64,000 nucleotides of DNA from Neopestalotiopsis rosae (GCA_023078685.1 JALGAS010000001.1:2108001-2172000), one strand, 5' to 3'. Positions 44,794 through 55,842 are shown, numbered from the stretch's first letter. The notes: generated by a model from the letters alone, not told the origin. A program made the numbers and translations.

Positions 44794-45895
44794 CGAGATC
44801 TGCGGCCTCGGAGGATTGACAACTGCTTTTGATATATCAATCGATCTGGTATGCAATGGAAGTTAGTACCAGCGAGCCTAAGTATCCACAAAAGCTGACA
44901 GTTCTCGATATAGAGCAAGTCAGCAAAACCAACACAGCGTCAGCATCAGACAAACACATTGGGAGAAGTTCCAGGTACGAAATTCAAAAGCCGGTTTCGT
45001 TACAGACTGTTAGGCTCATACAGCATATGAAGTGAGATATTGTGCCTCTGGAACACCTAGCTGACATCCCTACAGCAACTGCCATTGTCAACAAAAAAGC
45101 GTGCTTGAAGCAGATCCGTCGGCAAAAAGATAATAAAAGCAAAATTCCTCTAGCTTGGCTTTGACGCAACCACAATTATTTCCTCCAACATCCGTAGCAA
45201 GATGATGCAGTAGTTCCCCCGTGATGACCTTGCTTACGGCGAGTCGAGAAGGCTGACTCGGCATGATGAGATGTAGATGTCCTTGTACGCGAGAAGTAGG
45301 CTGCCTGTGTCTTTAGTAGGGTACGTATGCATACGGCACCGTTTATATAGCTTTTGAGCCGAGTAAAACGGGCGTGTTCAGTTATCTCATTTCTGGTCGT
45401 TTCTGGCTCTCCTTGAATGGAAATACTTCAGGCTCCAACCCGGATATGGACCCTTCTTCTTTTTCCCCCTCTGTTAATCGTCCGGCATCGCCAATCTGAA
45501 GATGAAATGAAATGACAAAAGCCTTGAATACAATCAGCCATGAATCGGCACTCACCCTCATACTGTAGTATCTGATACTTTATGTCCTAGAATTGAACAT
45601 TCGGAATCGGAACTTGACAGACGGATATCCATTTGCGGAGCGCTTGTGTCGGGAAACGTATACTACGGTCTAGAAAGCCAACTTTCCATATTTTCAAAGT
45701 CGCGAGCCAGAAACGTACTCGATCCTTAAATGGCGAATAATTAGGAGGGCTTAAAACAGATATTTCCCTAATTGCTGGAACACCACAAAACCTGTAAATC
45801 GCAGTAGAAAGTCTGATAAGTCATTCTCTGCTCATATATATTGGTAAAACTGGAGCTATTCGAAACATCGTACTCCACGGTTCTATTTATATTGG
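44794..45895. other. Gene-poor stretch
   Basis: No supported gene. A TATA-like GTTTATATAGC at about 45340 could serve the MADS-like gene, but lies more than 500 bp before it. Confidence 0.35.
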
Positions 45896-46787
45896 TTGCA
45901 TAGAGTCAGAAGGAAACGACGAAAAATCGTTGAACATATCTACAGCAAACAGCAGAAGGATAAGGCTCGCAAGCGAGGCACGTCGCTGAAGAGGAAATGT
46001 GTCGAATTAGGTCAACATTGCGGCATATTTACTGCTGTTGCGTACTGGGAACCAACGCACAAACGCATGGAGGTAGTCATGTATCTGCCCAACGGCCAGA
46101 CCGCACCAGATTCCAAAGAGCTAGTAAGCAAGGGTCCATACCAATAATGATGTGAATCGCTGAACGTTGGACAGTTCAGCGATTTGCATTGCGATGACTT
46201 TCAGCAAAATATTTGGAAGAAGCGTCCAGGACTCTCACGCGACCAACCAACCTCCAAGAGGAGGCGTCTGGGTCAAGAGTCCTCAGTTGTCAGCGGAAAG
46301 ACAGCAGCCGAAATAAGATCACGACGTATCTCCCAAAGGTTGAAGGCAAAGGAGAAGGCAGGTGGTTCCACCGGGGTCACCAGCGATGTTCAAGGTTTGT
46401 CTCCCTAGTCATCTTATCTCAACCACCTCAGCTCTGTCAGAATAGCCTAAGAGATCTAACTTGAACAAAATTGAAGTCAGCACCGATATGGATCGTTCAG
46501 TTGGTCCCGAAACCACAGAAACGGAGAACAGTCGATCAATAAAACCTTATCGTGATCTGATGCAACCACTAGGAGTTAGTGCCCGGTCGCGGCCAGTACC
46601 AGGCGAGGGTCACATAATGTGTGAACTCACTGTGCAACGACGTGTCAAGTTGCGAAGTCGTAGGTGCAAATTGATAAAATTGCTCCTAGAACTTATTTTG
46701 AAATATGAGAGGGAGGGAAGCCCAAGCTACAGAAGTATTAACAATGCTTTCGCGGATGCTCATATATGGTTGGAGGGCCGCTGTTGA
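45896..46787 (+). CDS. MADS-like (SRF-type) protein, start codon not found
   Basis: Three exons join in phase: up to 46123, 46175-46394 and 46477-46787 (introns GTAAGC...GACAG and GTTTGT...CTAAC...GAAG). The first exon has a MADS-like fold signature: RRKRRKIVEHIYSKQQKDKA, then RGTSLKRKCVELGQHCGIF and a hydrophobic strand TAVAYWE. The basic arm and KRK-x-EL helix are those that grip DNA in MADS proteins. Exon 2 is basic (RSRRISQRLKAKEK). Exon 3 has a helical LIKLLLELILKYERE. The first exon is open upstream to 45848 but has no ATG; 45896 is a TTG. Either a small upstream exon carries the start or the ATG was lost. Confidence 0.55.
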
Positions 46788-46888
46788 TCAACCGTTTGGG
46801 TTGGTTGATATCATTCTTCGGAAAGGTCTTGATCTTGGCGGAATGGACTGGCAGGCTCTATTCGCTTCGTGCCGATGCGCTCATGAAA

Positions 46889-47450
46889 CTACCCACAACG
46901 CGACAAGCCGAGCACAGGTTCTCTCTCAAGCTGTAGGAAATTATCCTCTGACTCGTCCATCAGACTAACAGTAATCCGCTTGTCTTCCACCTGCCATTCA
47001 TCTCCCACATCCAGCCAACAGCTGGCCAGGTACTGGGACCAAACGGACACGGCGCCTTTCCGCACAATAACAACCACGTATGAAGCAGTTCTCATACCTG
47101 ACTTCTTGTTTGCGTCACCAGATTCCTGTCTATACCTGTCAGGAATGCCGGCAAACAACGTCATCTCCCGGTATGATAAATTCAATTTCCTCATGGAATG
47201 TCGCACCTTGTCGAAGGCGCACGTACTTTCCACGCCAAAAGTCCATTTCGTTGCAGTAATACCGCTGCCTTTGTATTCTCCGCCTTTGCAGCTTGGTCCA
47301 AGTGGCTGTGTCAGCAGGATGTACCTCGGTAGACTCCGCTGCAGCTCGATATTGCTTTTTCAGTAGCTCATCAGAATCCGGAGCCCGTTCATCTTCACCG
47401 CCTCCATGGAACGCAGATTTTATGTCACCACCTTTGCGTTCTGAACCCAT
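46889..47450 (-). CDS. Small protein, unknown
   Basis: Two exons, 47450-47227 and 47135-46889, with a 91-nt intron (GTACGT...TGACAG), give 156 residues. The N-terminal half is polar and helical (EDERAPDSDELLKKQYRAAA, KLQRRRIQRQRYYCNEMDFW). The second half has two hydrophobic strands (SYVVVIVRKGAVSVW, YLASCWLDVGDEW) and an acidic end. The open frame continues upstream of the ATG (SLSSSDSTASEC), so an extra 5' exon is possible. Convergent with the MADS-like gene (stops about 100 bp apart). Confidence 0.55.
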
Positions 47451-47951
47451 GCATTCGCTGGCAGTGGAATCACTACTGCTGAGGCTATCGGTGATCTTCT
47501 TTCGATATTCCTAGAGTATATGAAACGTGGGTGGTCCATACAACCGTCCAGTCCTTCTCCAAAAAGTATTTCGTGGGTTTGCCAGGTCGTCTCAGCCTTA
47601 TCGGATCCTCATAAGGAAGCAGGGATGTAAGAAGCGTTGGAAAATTCTATTCACGATGGTGGCTGTGGAAGGGTTCGCTCTCGGTAGTAAATTGGTGCCA
47701 AGAGTTTTTCTTTTTCAATCTACTCAGCGCCTAATGCAAGTTGCAAATTGACCTTACAGGCTGATGTAGCACTGCATTTGCATTAGACAAGGACATTTTT
47801 ACTCCCCCGGGTTGACTGCAACTTCAGAGTGAGCAACGTTGTACGGTTTGTCCGGATCCGATTGGTCGCCATACAAGACGGGGTTACCCTGGGCGCCCCG
47901 AAAAACATGGGCACAATGACCGGTTACTATAATCTCTGGCAATGTCGACGC
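47451..47951. other. Intergenic
   Basis: No feature seen. Confidence 0.35.
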
Positions 47952-47992
47952 GCCCAATTCGGATATCAGTCTGACTGACATCCTGATCGGTC
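47952..47992. repeat. Palindrome D, copy 3
   Basis: The core GGATATCAGTC-T-GACTGACATCC at 47961-47983 has one mismatch between arms. The right flank (GGATGCGTGTTGT, AGACCCACAGTGC) resembles that of copy 1 at 10.8 kb. Confidence 0.8.
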
Positions 47993-48809
47993 CGGCGGAT
48001 GCGTGTTGTCCTTCCACTGGCCAATCGGGACCCCGGATAAGACCCACAGTGCAAGATCCCATGACTGGCTAAACATACGCGAGAAAACGTGAGTAGCAGC
48101 TTTGCACTACACAAATTCCCTGTAAGAAGCCATTCAAGCTTGCATTTTGCTTGGCTGAAAGACTGGAAATCCTGCAAACTCCATAGTCAATATACTTTCC
48201 GCAGTCGAAGGGATAAGAGCCATTGGACAAGATCTCCGCAATGATATGGCTCATGTCGCAATGTAAGCCTTATCTCGCGACTTCAACCGAACTCACTTTC
48301 ATATAGTTTTCAGGTCTAGTCTTCGTAGTTCTTTGGGAGCGCTATCGAAGAGTTGATCGTGAAAGATCAGATGACAGCACATTGCAGACTATCACACCAG
48401 ACTCCGAGCATGAGTCCGCTGGACATGTCCACTCGATATCTATCCTTTATTCTCGCGTTGTATGCCGACCCGCAGAGACGACTAATTATATAACAAAATT
48501 TTGGAGAATGATGTGCTACGTTCCTTAAATCATGTTCCAAAAAGATAAACAGTTCAATGATCCTAGATTGACACCACGTCCTATTTTGAATCAACAAACA
48601 GTTGAAACGAGTCAATCCTTTAAGCATCCCTGCAATATGTAACTTTGTTGAGGCCAGGCGATCACATGACAGATCCCGTTCCTCGTTGAGATTCAAAGAC
48701 GGGAAGAAGGCTTGGCCAATATTTGGCAAAGCGTTTCAACCAAGCGTGGCTTCCAACCGCTAGAGACATATCAGCAACAGATCAGCCAGGTGCATCAAAC
48801 GATAGTTTT
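47993..48809. other. Gene-poor stretch
   Basis: No supported gene. A 120-codon minus-strand frame at 48729-48367 has no domain. Confidence 0.35.
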
Positions 48810-49530
48810 CTACCTTTCCTCGAACCAATCGTCAGGCAGCAGGTCAATGATTGGGCCAACAGTTGCATCCAAAAGATTTTTTGGGAGGTCTTTCTTGAGA
48901 AGACACTGAAGATTTTCGGCTAACCCTTTGATCCAGAAGTTTGCGTATCCCTTTGCGATGCCCTTGCCTGGGTTCCACGCTCTTTCTCTTGAGTTGCTGT
49001 AGTCACGCTCGGAGGGAGATATGGTCTTCAGCGCAGCAAGAACGGTAGGCTGTAACAAAATAGACGGCAATTGGAAACAGTATTCTAAAGGCTCACTATA
49101 GATTGCAAAGTCCAAGTCTACCACAGTTGCGCCCCACCAGAAACCATTGGGTATAGTATTTTTCGGAATATCGATAGCCTGGAGCTGAAGGGTTTCGAGC
49201 ATATCGGCGCAAGTTCGAACAGCGGTGGCTTTTTCGCCAGCAGATTTGCTAATCCCACAGCTTGTGAGAGCTGTTCGATGCGCAAAGACTGGTAAGATTG
49301 ATATTCTCACACAAGCAAACGAAAGAGACTGTATGAAATAGGACGACTGACTTATAAGTGCAGATACGGTGTAGCGGAAAGCATTTTGGCATGGTTCAGC
49401 GGAGGCGTTGCTCAAGGAAACGGAAAAGCCGTCATATCCGACGCAAAATCAATTATAGTGGTCAATCTAGTCGCCTATTGCTCGTCCAGGGTTCTCCAAC
49501 CGGCATCATTGAACCCTGCTTCCGCGAGTG
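48810..49530 (-). pseudogene. Decayed gene, unidentified
   Basis: The minus strand carries a strong coding signal that changes frame several times. From 49520 one frame reads LAEAGFNDAGWRTLDE, stop, RLTTIIDFASDMTAFPFP, stop, then LSATPYLHL. After a likely intron it reads SLRIEQLSQAVGLANLLAKK. From about 49200 another frame takes over: NGFWWGATVVDLDFAIYSE, PLEYCFQLPSILL, and runs to the stop at 48810. The DLDFA motif followed by PLE recalls the C-terminal part of phosphotransferase (APH-like) enzymes, where it binds metal. That is only a weak similarity. With at least two stops and a frame change it is unlikely to make the full protein. Confidence 0.45.
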
Positions 49531-49599
49531 GGCAGGCCAATAGCAAGGTCGAACGCAGCCTTGGCACTTGCGAAAAGAAACGAAGAGAAAATTGTTTTG

Positions 49600-49640
49600 G
49601 CCAAATTAGGATGTCAGTCAGACTGACATCCGAAATCGGC
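49600..49640. repeat. Palindrome D, copy 4
   Basis: The core 49609-49631 (GGATGTCAGTC-A-GACTGACATCC) is perfect. The 9-bp outer arms match imperfectly (GCCAAATTA and CGAAATCGGC). Confidence 0.85.
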
Positions 49641-50096
49641 ATAGTCTTGATCAGCCCGTGACATCCCTGCTTGCCCAGAGACGAAGAACGGAGGAGCTTA
49701 GAATAGAACCTATCGGAACACGATATTGCCTACCACAATCGTGTCCAAATGCATTTCCCTCACCAATCGGATTCGAGAATTACATCACAGGTACCTTTCA
49801 GTTCCATCCTTGAGTACGTCAGGAGATGGGTCTTCATATTCGTCAACTGGGAATGACGCAGTCAATAATGTATTTCTTGTGAGACGTTAGAGGCATCTTC
49901 AAGCGATTTGTATATACAGACTGCCGGTAGCTAACTATCGGATCCAGTAGTTGACTGTTATCAAGGTTAACTACTTCGTGGTCCATGATCACCCTATCAG
50001 GTATTTTGAGGCACGAGTAAGTCCGTTAGCCCTAGCGATGCGATATCGCTAGTGTCTTCCCGCAGATCATTGAATTGTGAATAGCCTCGAAGCTAT
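49641..50096. other. Spacer between two palindromes
   Basis: About 455 bp between copies 4 and 5 of palindrome D, with no ORF of note. It could be the body of a small element bounded by the two. Confidence 0.35.
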
Positions 50097-50137
50097 GCCG
50101 AATCGGGATGTCAGTCAGACTGACATCCTAATTAGGC
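50097..50137. repeat. Palindrome D, copy 5
   Basis: The core 50106-50128 is a perfect 23-bp palindrome. The outer arms GCCGAATCG and TAATTAGGC are imperfect. Confidence 0.85.
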
Positions 50138-50831
50138 AACATGTATTCAGAGGTCTGAGCTGTGCTCGATGCACTCCTTTACTTGCATGCTGATAAGCAC
50201 ATTATAGTCGTAACAAGCTCGATGTCTCTAAGACACGTCAATAACAATACGCGTGTGTGTGGCAACTACATAGAAGGCCTAGCTCACTTCCCTCCTCTGG
50301 AATTGACGACATTAAATGTCTTGCCCGTCCCAATCTTTAACCACTTACATTCTTGTTTCGTTCATGTATAGGGTCGAAAGAATATCTTCGCGGCTTAGCA
50401 TCTTCAATAACAAAAACCGAAGCCAACAGCCTTCTATACGAGTATTTACCCATAATCCGTTCTTTCGAGTCTATACTGATACTTCGCAGTTCTCCTCTTG
50501 TTGCTTTTTCTGAGCAAAACTTGCATAATGATGGAGAACGTGATTATACGATCCAGCCGGGCGCAACGTGGTTTCACCGGCCACAACACCACTTCGATGA
50601 AGGTTACTATCTTCAGAAAGCTCCAGTCGAATACGCAACCGCTCGAGACGATCGAAACCCCCCGAAGAATTGAGGGAACGACAAATCATGACACTACAAC
50701 TCAGTCGGAAGCAAGGTCGCTCAAGGAGGCAAATGACGAAATGCAGAACAATGTACGGAAGATACTCGGATACGATGAAGGACGCGAAACTTGTTCTGTC
50801 AGGAACACGAAGACGACGGCGTGTCTGAGGT
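50138..50831. other. Intergenic upstream of the truncated hydrolase
   Basis: A 114-codon + strand frame (50498-50839) has coding-like polarity (RSLKEANDEMQNNVRKILG) but matches nothing and ends where the hydrolase homology begins. The expected SxxK-containing 5' half of the hydrolase is not found here in any frame. Confidence 0.4.
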
Positions 50832-51931
50832 GTCTATAGCCACTGCCCGGAACTGCAAAAGGCCCAGGTCATTGGCGACGATGGGAAGCTCTATCCCAAG
50901 AATACGAGTATCACACTGCGTATGCTTTTGAGTCATACCAGCGGTTTTGCTTATGAATTGTAAAAAGCCACCTATTTCTGTTCTTTGAGAAGACCAATTC
51001 ATTGACGCAATCAAACCCCAGCTTCATCACCAAACTTCGCGACCATGGCCGTCCAGTCGGGTATGACGTTTTTCACGCCAACGAACGCGATATCCTGCGT
51101 ATGCCGCTGGTCCACGAGCCTGGCACGGCCTGGGAGTACGGCATCGGCATTGACTGGGCGGGGCTCGTGCTCGAGCGCGCCACCAGCGTTCGGCTTAACG
51201 ACTGGATCCAGACACGCATTATGCAGCCTCTGGGCCTCACGGGCGTCAACATGTTCCCCACGGACGAGATGAAGCAGGACCTGGCGTACATGCACCAGAA
51301 ATGGCCAGGCGCGACGGACCCCGTCAAATCCGAGGAGAGAGATCACATGTACCGCGAGCCGCTCCTGGCCGAGACGGACGCGGATAAAGCGCGACTCTTC
51401 CACAGCGGCGGCGCCGGCGCTTTTGGGCGGCCCCGCGACTACGTGCAGGTCCTGGTGGCGTTGCTCAACGACGGCACGCAGCCCAATGGCGCCCGAATTC
51501 TCAAGGAGGAGTCGGTCGAGGACATGTGGAAGAACCATATTCCCGACATGCCCGATTTTGCTCGCAGGGGCATACCCGCTGCAAAAGCCGAGCAGACGAA
51601 TCCGATTCCTGAGCTCTATCCTCAAGCAGGTAATGGAAAGAATTTGTTATTGTAGGAACATCTGGTGCGACTTCGACTGACACAGATTTTCTTAGGCAAT
51701 CCGCCTCAAGGCTACGGTATCAGCTTCATGCTCACAATCGAGCCCGGCATGACGGGGCGGGCCAAGAACACGGCCTGGTGGGCGGGCATTGCCAGCCTCT
51801 TTTGGTGGTGTGACCGCGAAAAGGGCGTAGCGGGCATGATTGCCAGCCAGACCGTGCCGTTTGCCGATGGTAATGTCCTGGAGCAATGGATTCTGAACGA
51901 AGCCGAGGTCTACAAGCACCACCAGTTATGA
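50832..51931 (+). pseudogene. Beta-lactamase-like serine hydrolase, 5' truncated
   Basis: A member of the class-C beta-lactamase/esterase fold family (serine hydrolases of varied substrates). Three segments join in phase: 50832-50959, 51022-51629 and 51696-51931. They read DDGKLYPKNTSITLRMLLSH, then TSGFAYE-FFITKLRDHGRP, VHEPGTAWEYGIGIDWAG, and after the second intron GNPPQGYGISFML down to YKHHQL. The third segment ends with the same stop as the copy at 13267. What is missing is the N-terminal third, with the catalytic Ser-x-x-Lys; a TGA immediately precedes the recognisable start. The part that is left is intact and in frame, so truncation seems recent. An unrecognised distant 5' exon could still supply the start. 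Confidence 0.75.
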
Positions 51932-51954
51932 GCGGGTGCGCATTGTCAATTGAT

Positions 51955-52235
51955 GAATAGTTACAAACAAGACAGAAGAGTATCCTGGCGTCTATAAAAT
52001 CAATTAAGCACAGCCTCAAAGCCTAGATCCTGTAATAAATGTGCTACAATGCCTTAAAGGCCTGGAGGTCCTAATATTCAAAAACAGGAAACTAATATGG
52101 TTACATAGTCTGCATCACGATCCATGATTCGGCCAGCGCGGCGGGTATTCTGCTACGATGTTGCATCGCTTTCGTTTGGGCCGGGACTAGTAATTTGCCA
52201 CACCAGATAGGTATGGCGATGCGCATGGTCCACTC
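51955..52235 (+). repeat. Dispersed repeat A, tail and body
   Basis: Begins GACAGAAGAGTATCCTGGCG, then CTAATATGGTTACATA, CACGATCCATGATT and, after a deletion relative to 22886-23445, GGGCCGGGACTAG and GGCGATGCGCATGG. The head with GGAGCTCC is absent. It lies 24 bp after the stop of the hydrolase copy. Confidence 0.75.
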
Positions 52236-52598
52236 CCTTGAGAAAGTATGTATGGTTCCCTTCCAAGGTACAAAACGGGGTGGATGGCTACATTTACTAG
52301 AGACAGGACCTCAAAACTAGCTAGATGGGGTGTTCGTCAAATTAATGCTATTGGGCCCTTGGCGAGCAAACTCTAGCTGCGTATGGAGAATAGAGAACAG
52401 GGAAGGATGAGCAAATCAAACGATCTGCAAACGAAGCGATTGACCAAATTCAAATAGGAATGGCTGTTGGGAAGGAGTGAAAACGTCACAAAAAGAAAAA
52501 AAAAAATGAAGAAAAAAGGTGATGAGAACAGGCAAAGTCCAAGCAAACCAAACAGTATACGCGGGACAGCATATCAAACAACCAGATTCGGGAACTCC
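52236..52598. other. 3' flank of the patatin gene
   Basis: No gene. A-rich tracts at 52493-52516. Confidence 0.4.
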
Positions 52599-55500
52599 TC
52601 AAGCTTCCGTACGCCGGCGTTTTTTCCCACGGTTTTCTTGCTCGCTTGTATTGCTCCTCTTCTTGTGGTTTGGACTTCCAAAGTATGCCTCAAGATCTTG
52701 TTGCGTGAACAATTTTTCAAGTGTGAATGGAGAACCACTGATATGACATCCCTGGTCATTGTCTTCGCACAGTCGGATTGCAAATGGTTCGCTTCTATTG
52801 GCCACGGCGAACTTCACGTTCATAGTGAAAGGCGCCATATTATTCTCCGATGAGGTGGAGTTGCTCTTGCTAGAAATGCTAACCGTTCTATTGCCGATTC
52901 GAAAGAAAGCTGACCGATCTATGAGCTGATAGATAAAGGCCCGCAGCTCCTCATTTGACGCTCTCAGTCGACAAATTATGCGGCCTGAGCATTCGATTTC
53001 ACCATTTCGGAACCGAGCACCATGCAAGGGGTCCAGCTCGAATACAAAAAGCCCAGCCCGAATGCGGTGGACCAGTTTCGACAGTATCGGGGAATCCTGG
53101 ATAGTTTCGCGCGCGAGACGACCGATATCTTCCATCTCCGCAACACTATCCAGGGCTGGAGCACGTCCGTCGTACTCGACATCGAAACGAAACAAGACAT
53201 TGCTGGGGTCATCTTTAGTATGGTCAACAAGCTGTTGCCACGCTCTCTTCGAATCCCCGCTACTCCAAAACGCCCGATAGACGCGGGCAGGAAATGAATC
53301 CCGAAGAAAATGTCTTTCGTTCGTGGCCGGAGGGGGGTTCGATGGCCTCGACGAGCCCGTTCCCAAGGATACGACAAGCCCGGGTTCCGATGCGTCGGGG
53401 AACAGAGCCGCTACTTCCCGTACGGCGATAGATGCAGGATTATTGAACATCAGACCACCGTCCTGAAATGTTCCTACGCCTGGAATGTGTTTCACCTTGA
53501 AATAGCTACCAAACGTCAGCTTGACCGAAGACTCGGTGTGAATGTAATATTAAAACAACAGCGGTTCCTTCCACGTACTAAGGAGCAGCTGTACTACACC
53601 GCACGCTACAAGGATATCAGCCTTTTACTTTTACTTTTTGTGATTGTGAATGCAATATCATCCTACATTTCCCAGAGCGGGACTCGGCTTAGGCCGTTCT
53701 TCGGGTACAGCACCTGGTAGTCTTGAATGATATGTTAACATGGCGCTTCATAGAGAGATATAGGACGAAGAAGAGAAGCGATAGGAAGAAAGTGGAACAG
53801 AGGAGAAGAAATGGAAAGAAACTGGAGAATACCTGTATCATGCCGTTGCTCTCCAGCACCATTATAGCTTGTGAAGACACAGGCACGTGCGTCGCGGATG
53901 GTAGTCACTGTGATTCCAAGTTTGGTGCCTCGAGCTGCGCCGCTAGTACAATCCATGAGACTGCGTGTCCCCAAGACATCTTGCAAGATTGTTTCTAGGT
54001 TCTTGCTCGAGTATCGGCTGTCGGCCAGCAGGGAAGCCACCATCTGTAAGACGGCAGACAAAAACGGCACCTTCAACCACCACCACCGCGGCTGGAAAGC
54101 TACACGCGCGAACATATCGAAGTACTCGGTACATTCCTCGATGCTCCAATCCAGCGCATATAACACAGCAGCTATGATTGCACCAGAGCTGGTGCCATAT
54201 ATGAAGTCAAAATTGTGTTGCACCGGCGTTGGGAGCTGCAGTCGGTCCTGAAGTGTCTGAAGAAATGCAAGTGGCGCTCGGCCCCGCGTTCCTCCACCAT
54301 CAATACTGAGGAGCCGGATGCTCGCCGTCGGCGGCTTGACACCAATGATTGCCCTGCTATTTTCTTGACTGCAGAGAGGACACGTTCCCACGACGAATGT
54401 CCAAGGCATATGGTCCTCGTTCTTGCCAAACACCTGAACACAGTTCTCACACAGACTATGACTACAGGGCAAGCAATACTGCGGTCGCCGTCGCAAGCAA
54501 CACAAGCATACGTCGTCGGAGCGTATCTGAGCCCACTTATGCCGAAAGCAGTTCATCATGGTTCGGTGATGTGTAACAGCCGACATCGATCTCCTGTATT
54601 GTTTATATTGCTTGATCATCTCCTCCTCAGCAAGCTCTGTGAAGTTTGTGGGAATATTGTAGCCGATCGTTCTCTGCGGACCTCGTTGACCTTTCTGGAG
54701 CAAACGTTGGCAGGCATCATGATAGAGTGCACGAAAGACTTGTTCAGGGCGGAAGGCTGTTCGTGTTAATTACTCCTCCCGAATATGCGTCTGACGAGAG
54801 ACTTACGATGCATGTTAGGCGGGTACTGGTCTAGAATGAAGCTGGAGATGATCATCGGAATTGCGAATACCTCCACGTCTTCGGACGATTTCACCTCTTG
54901 GAGGAAAGCATTGAGATACGAACTCAGACAGGGAGAAACGGGATTCATCATTCTGGACATGCGTATAAGATCTAGAGGGCTCCTATCCACATTAACAAGC
55001 TCATCCATAGCGTACTGAAGAAATTTGGAAAGGTGTTGTGCTGAGAAACGCTCTCCGTTTCTGGTACGATTGCGCTGCGCCGAAACGAGACACCTTGTCA
55101 GTTCGTTGTGAAGTCTTCTCTGTGGCGTCTCTTGGGATGATCTCCTTGTCTGCTGAGGTGGACGTGCAAGATCAAAGACATGATAGTCCTGAAACACTGG
55201 CGGTATCATTCCTTTGGCGTCTGCTGTCAAGATCTCACGGATCGATACTTCCATACCGTCTTTAAGCTCGTCAAAGATCAGGAACAGCCTCAATCCGCTT
55301 TGAGCAGTTGTTGCTCGACCATACCTGAGCCATGCCCGGAGCCGAGAAGCCAAGTGATTCAAGCCTCCAATGTCGTTCACAAAAATACATACGACATCGA
55401 CGAATGGGAACAGCAAGCGACAATATACGTGATCGATCACATCTACCGGCCTTCTCTCGCCGATGGTTGGTGTCATCTCGTAGTTTCGCGTCTCATGGCA

Positions 55501-55842
55501 TCTTGGTGTATTGTTCAGCCTGCCCGGTTGCAATTTTGTGGACGCTCCAGTATTGAAAATAACGAGAGGCACTGACTTCCCAGTAGGTCCCAGAAATTCA
55601 GAATGATGGACTTGAGCCCGCCAGCCTGGGTGTCTTCTTTCAGAAGGACACTTTTGTATCCCGAAATCCAGCAGAGCATTATTCTTGTCTTCGTCTCCAA
55701 TGAATAGGGCTATGCCAGGAGAAGTCTGATTTGGACACTGAAGCTGGCGTACAAATTCCTCCAGTCTGTCCGTGACTTCAAGCTGGGAATCACATTCGTG
55801 ACGTATCAGACGTAGCCAATCAGAATGCTTGCATTGAGCCAT
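52599..55842 (-). CDS. Patatin-like phospholipase with RING-like Cys cluster
   Basis: A patatin-fold acyl hydrolase predicted to cleave membrane lipids. Five exons, 55842-54807, 54756-53833, 53721-53667, 53605-53579 and 53505-52599, join in phase and give 982 residues. Splicing of the two small middle exons yields DYQVLYPKNG, VRCSTAAPYYFK and then FQDGGLMFNNP. The patatin dyad and oxyanion hole are complete: DGGGTRG at 498-504, GTSSG at 533-537 (Ser535) and DGG near 696. Before it, residues 429-474 form a Cys/His cluster (CLCC, YCLPCSHSLCENC, CPLC) of RING-like spacing. The N-terminal 345 residues are a separate, family-specific region (IALFIGDEDKN, SVPLVIFNTG). The C terminus is basic (GKKRRRTEA), NLS-like. 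The start is at 55842 because the next upstream codons lack an ATG. In fungi and other organisms patatins act in defence-like cell death as well as lipid turnover. Confidence 0.9.
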
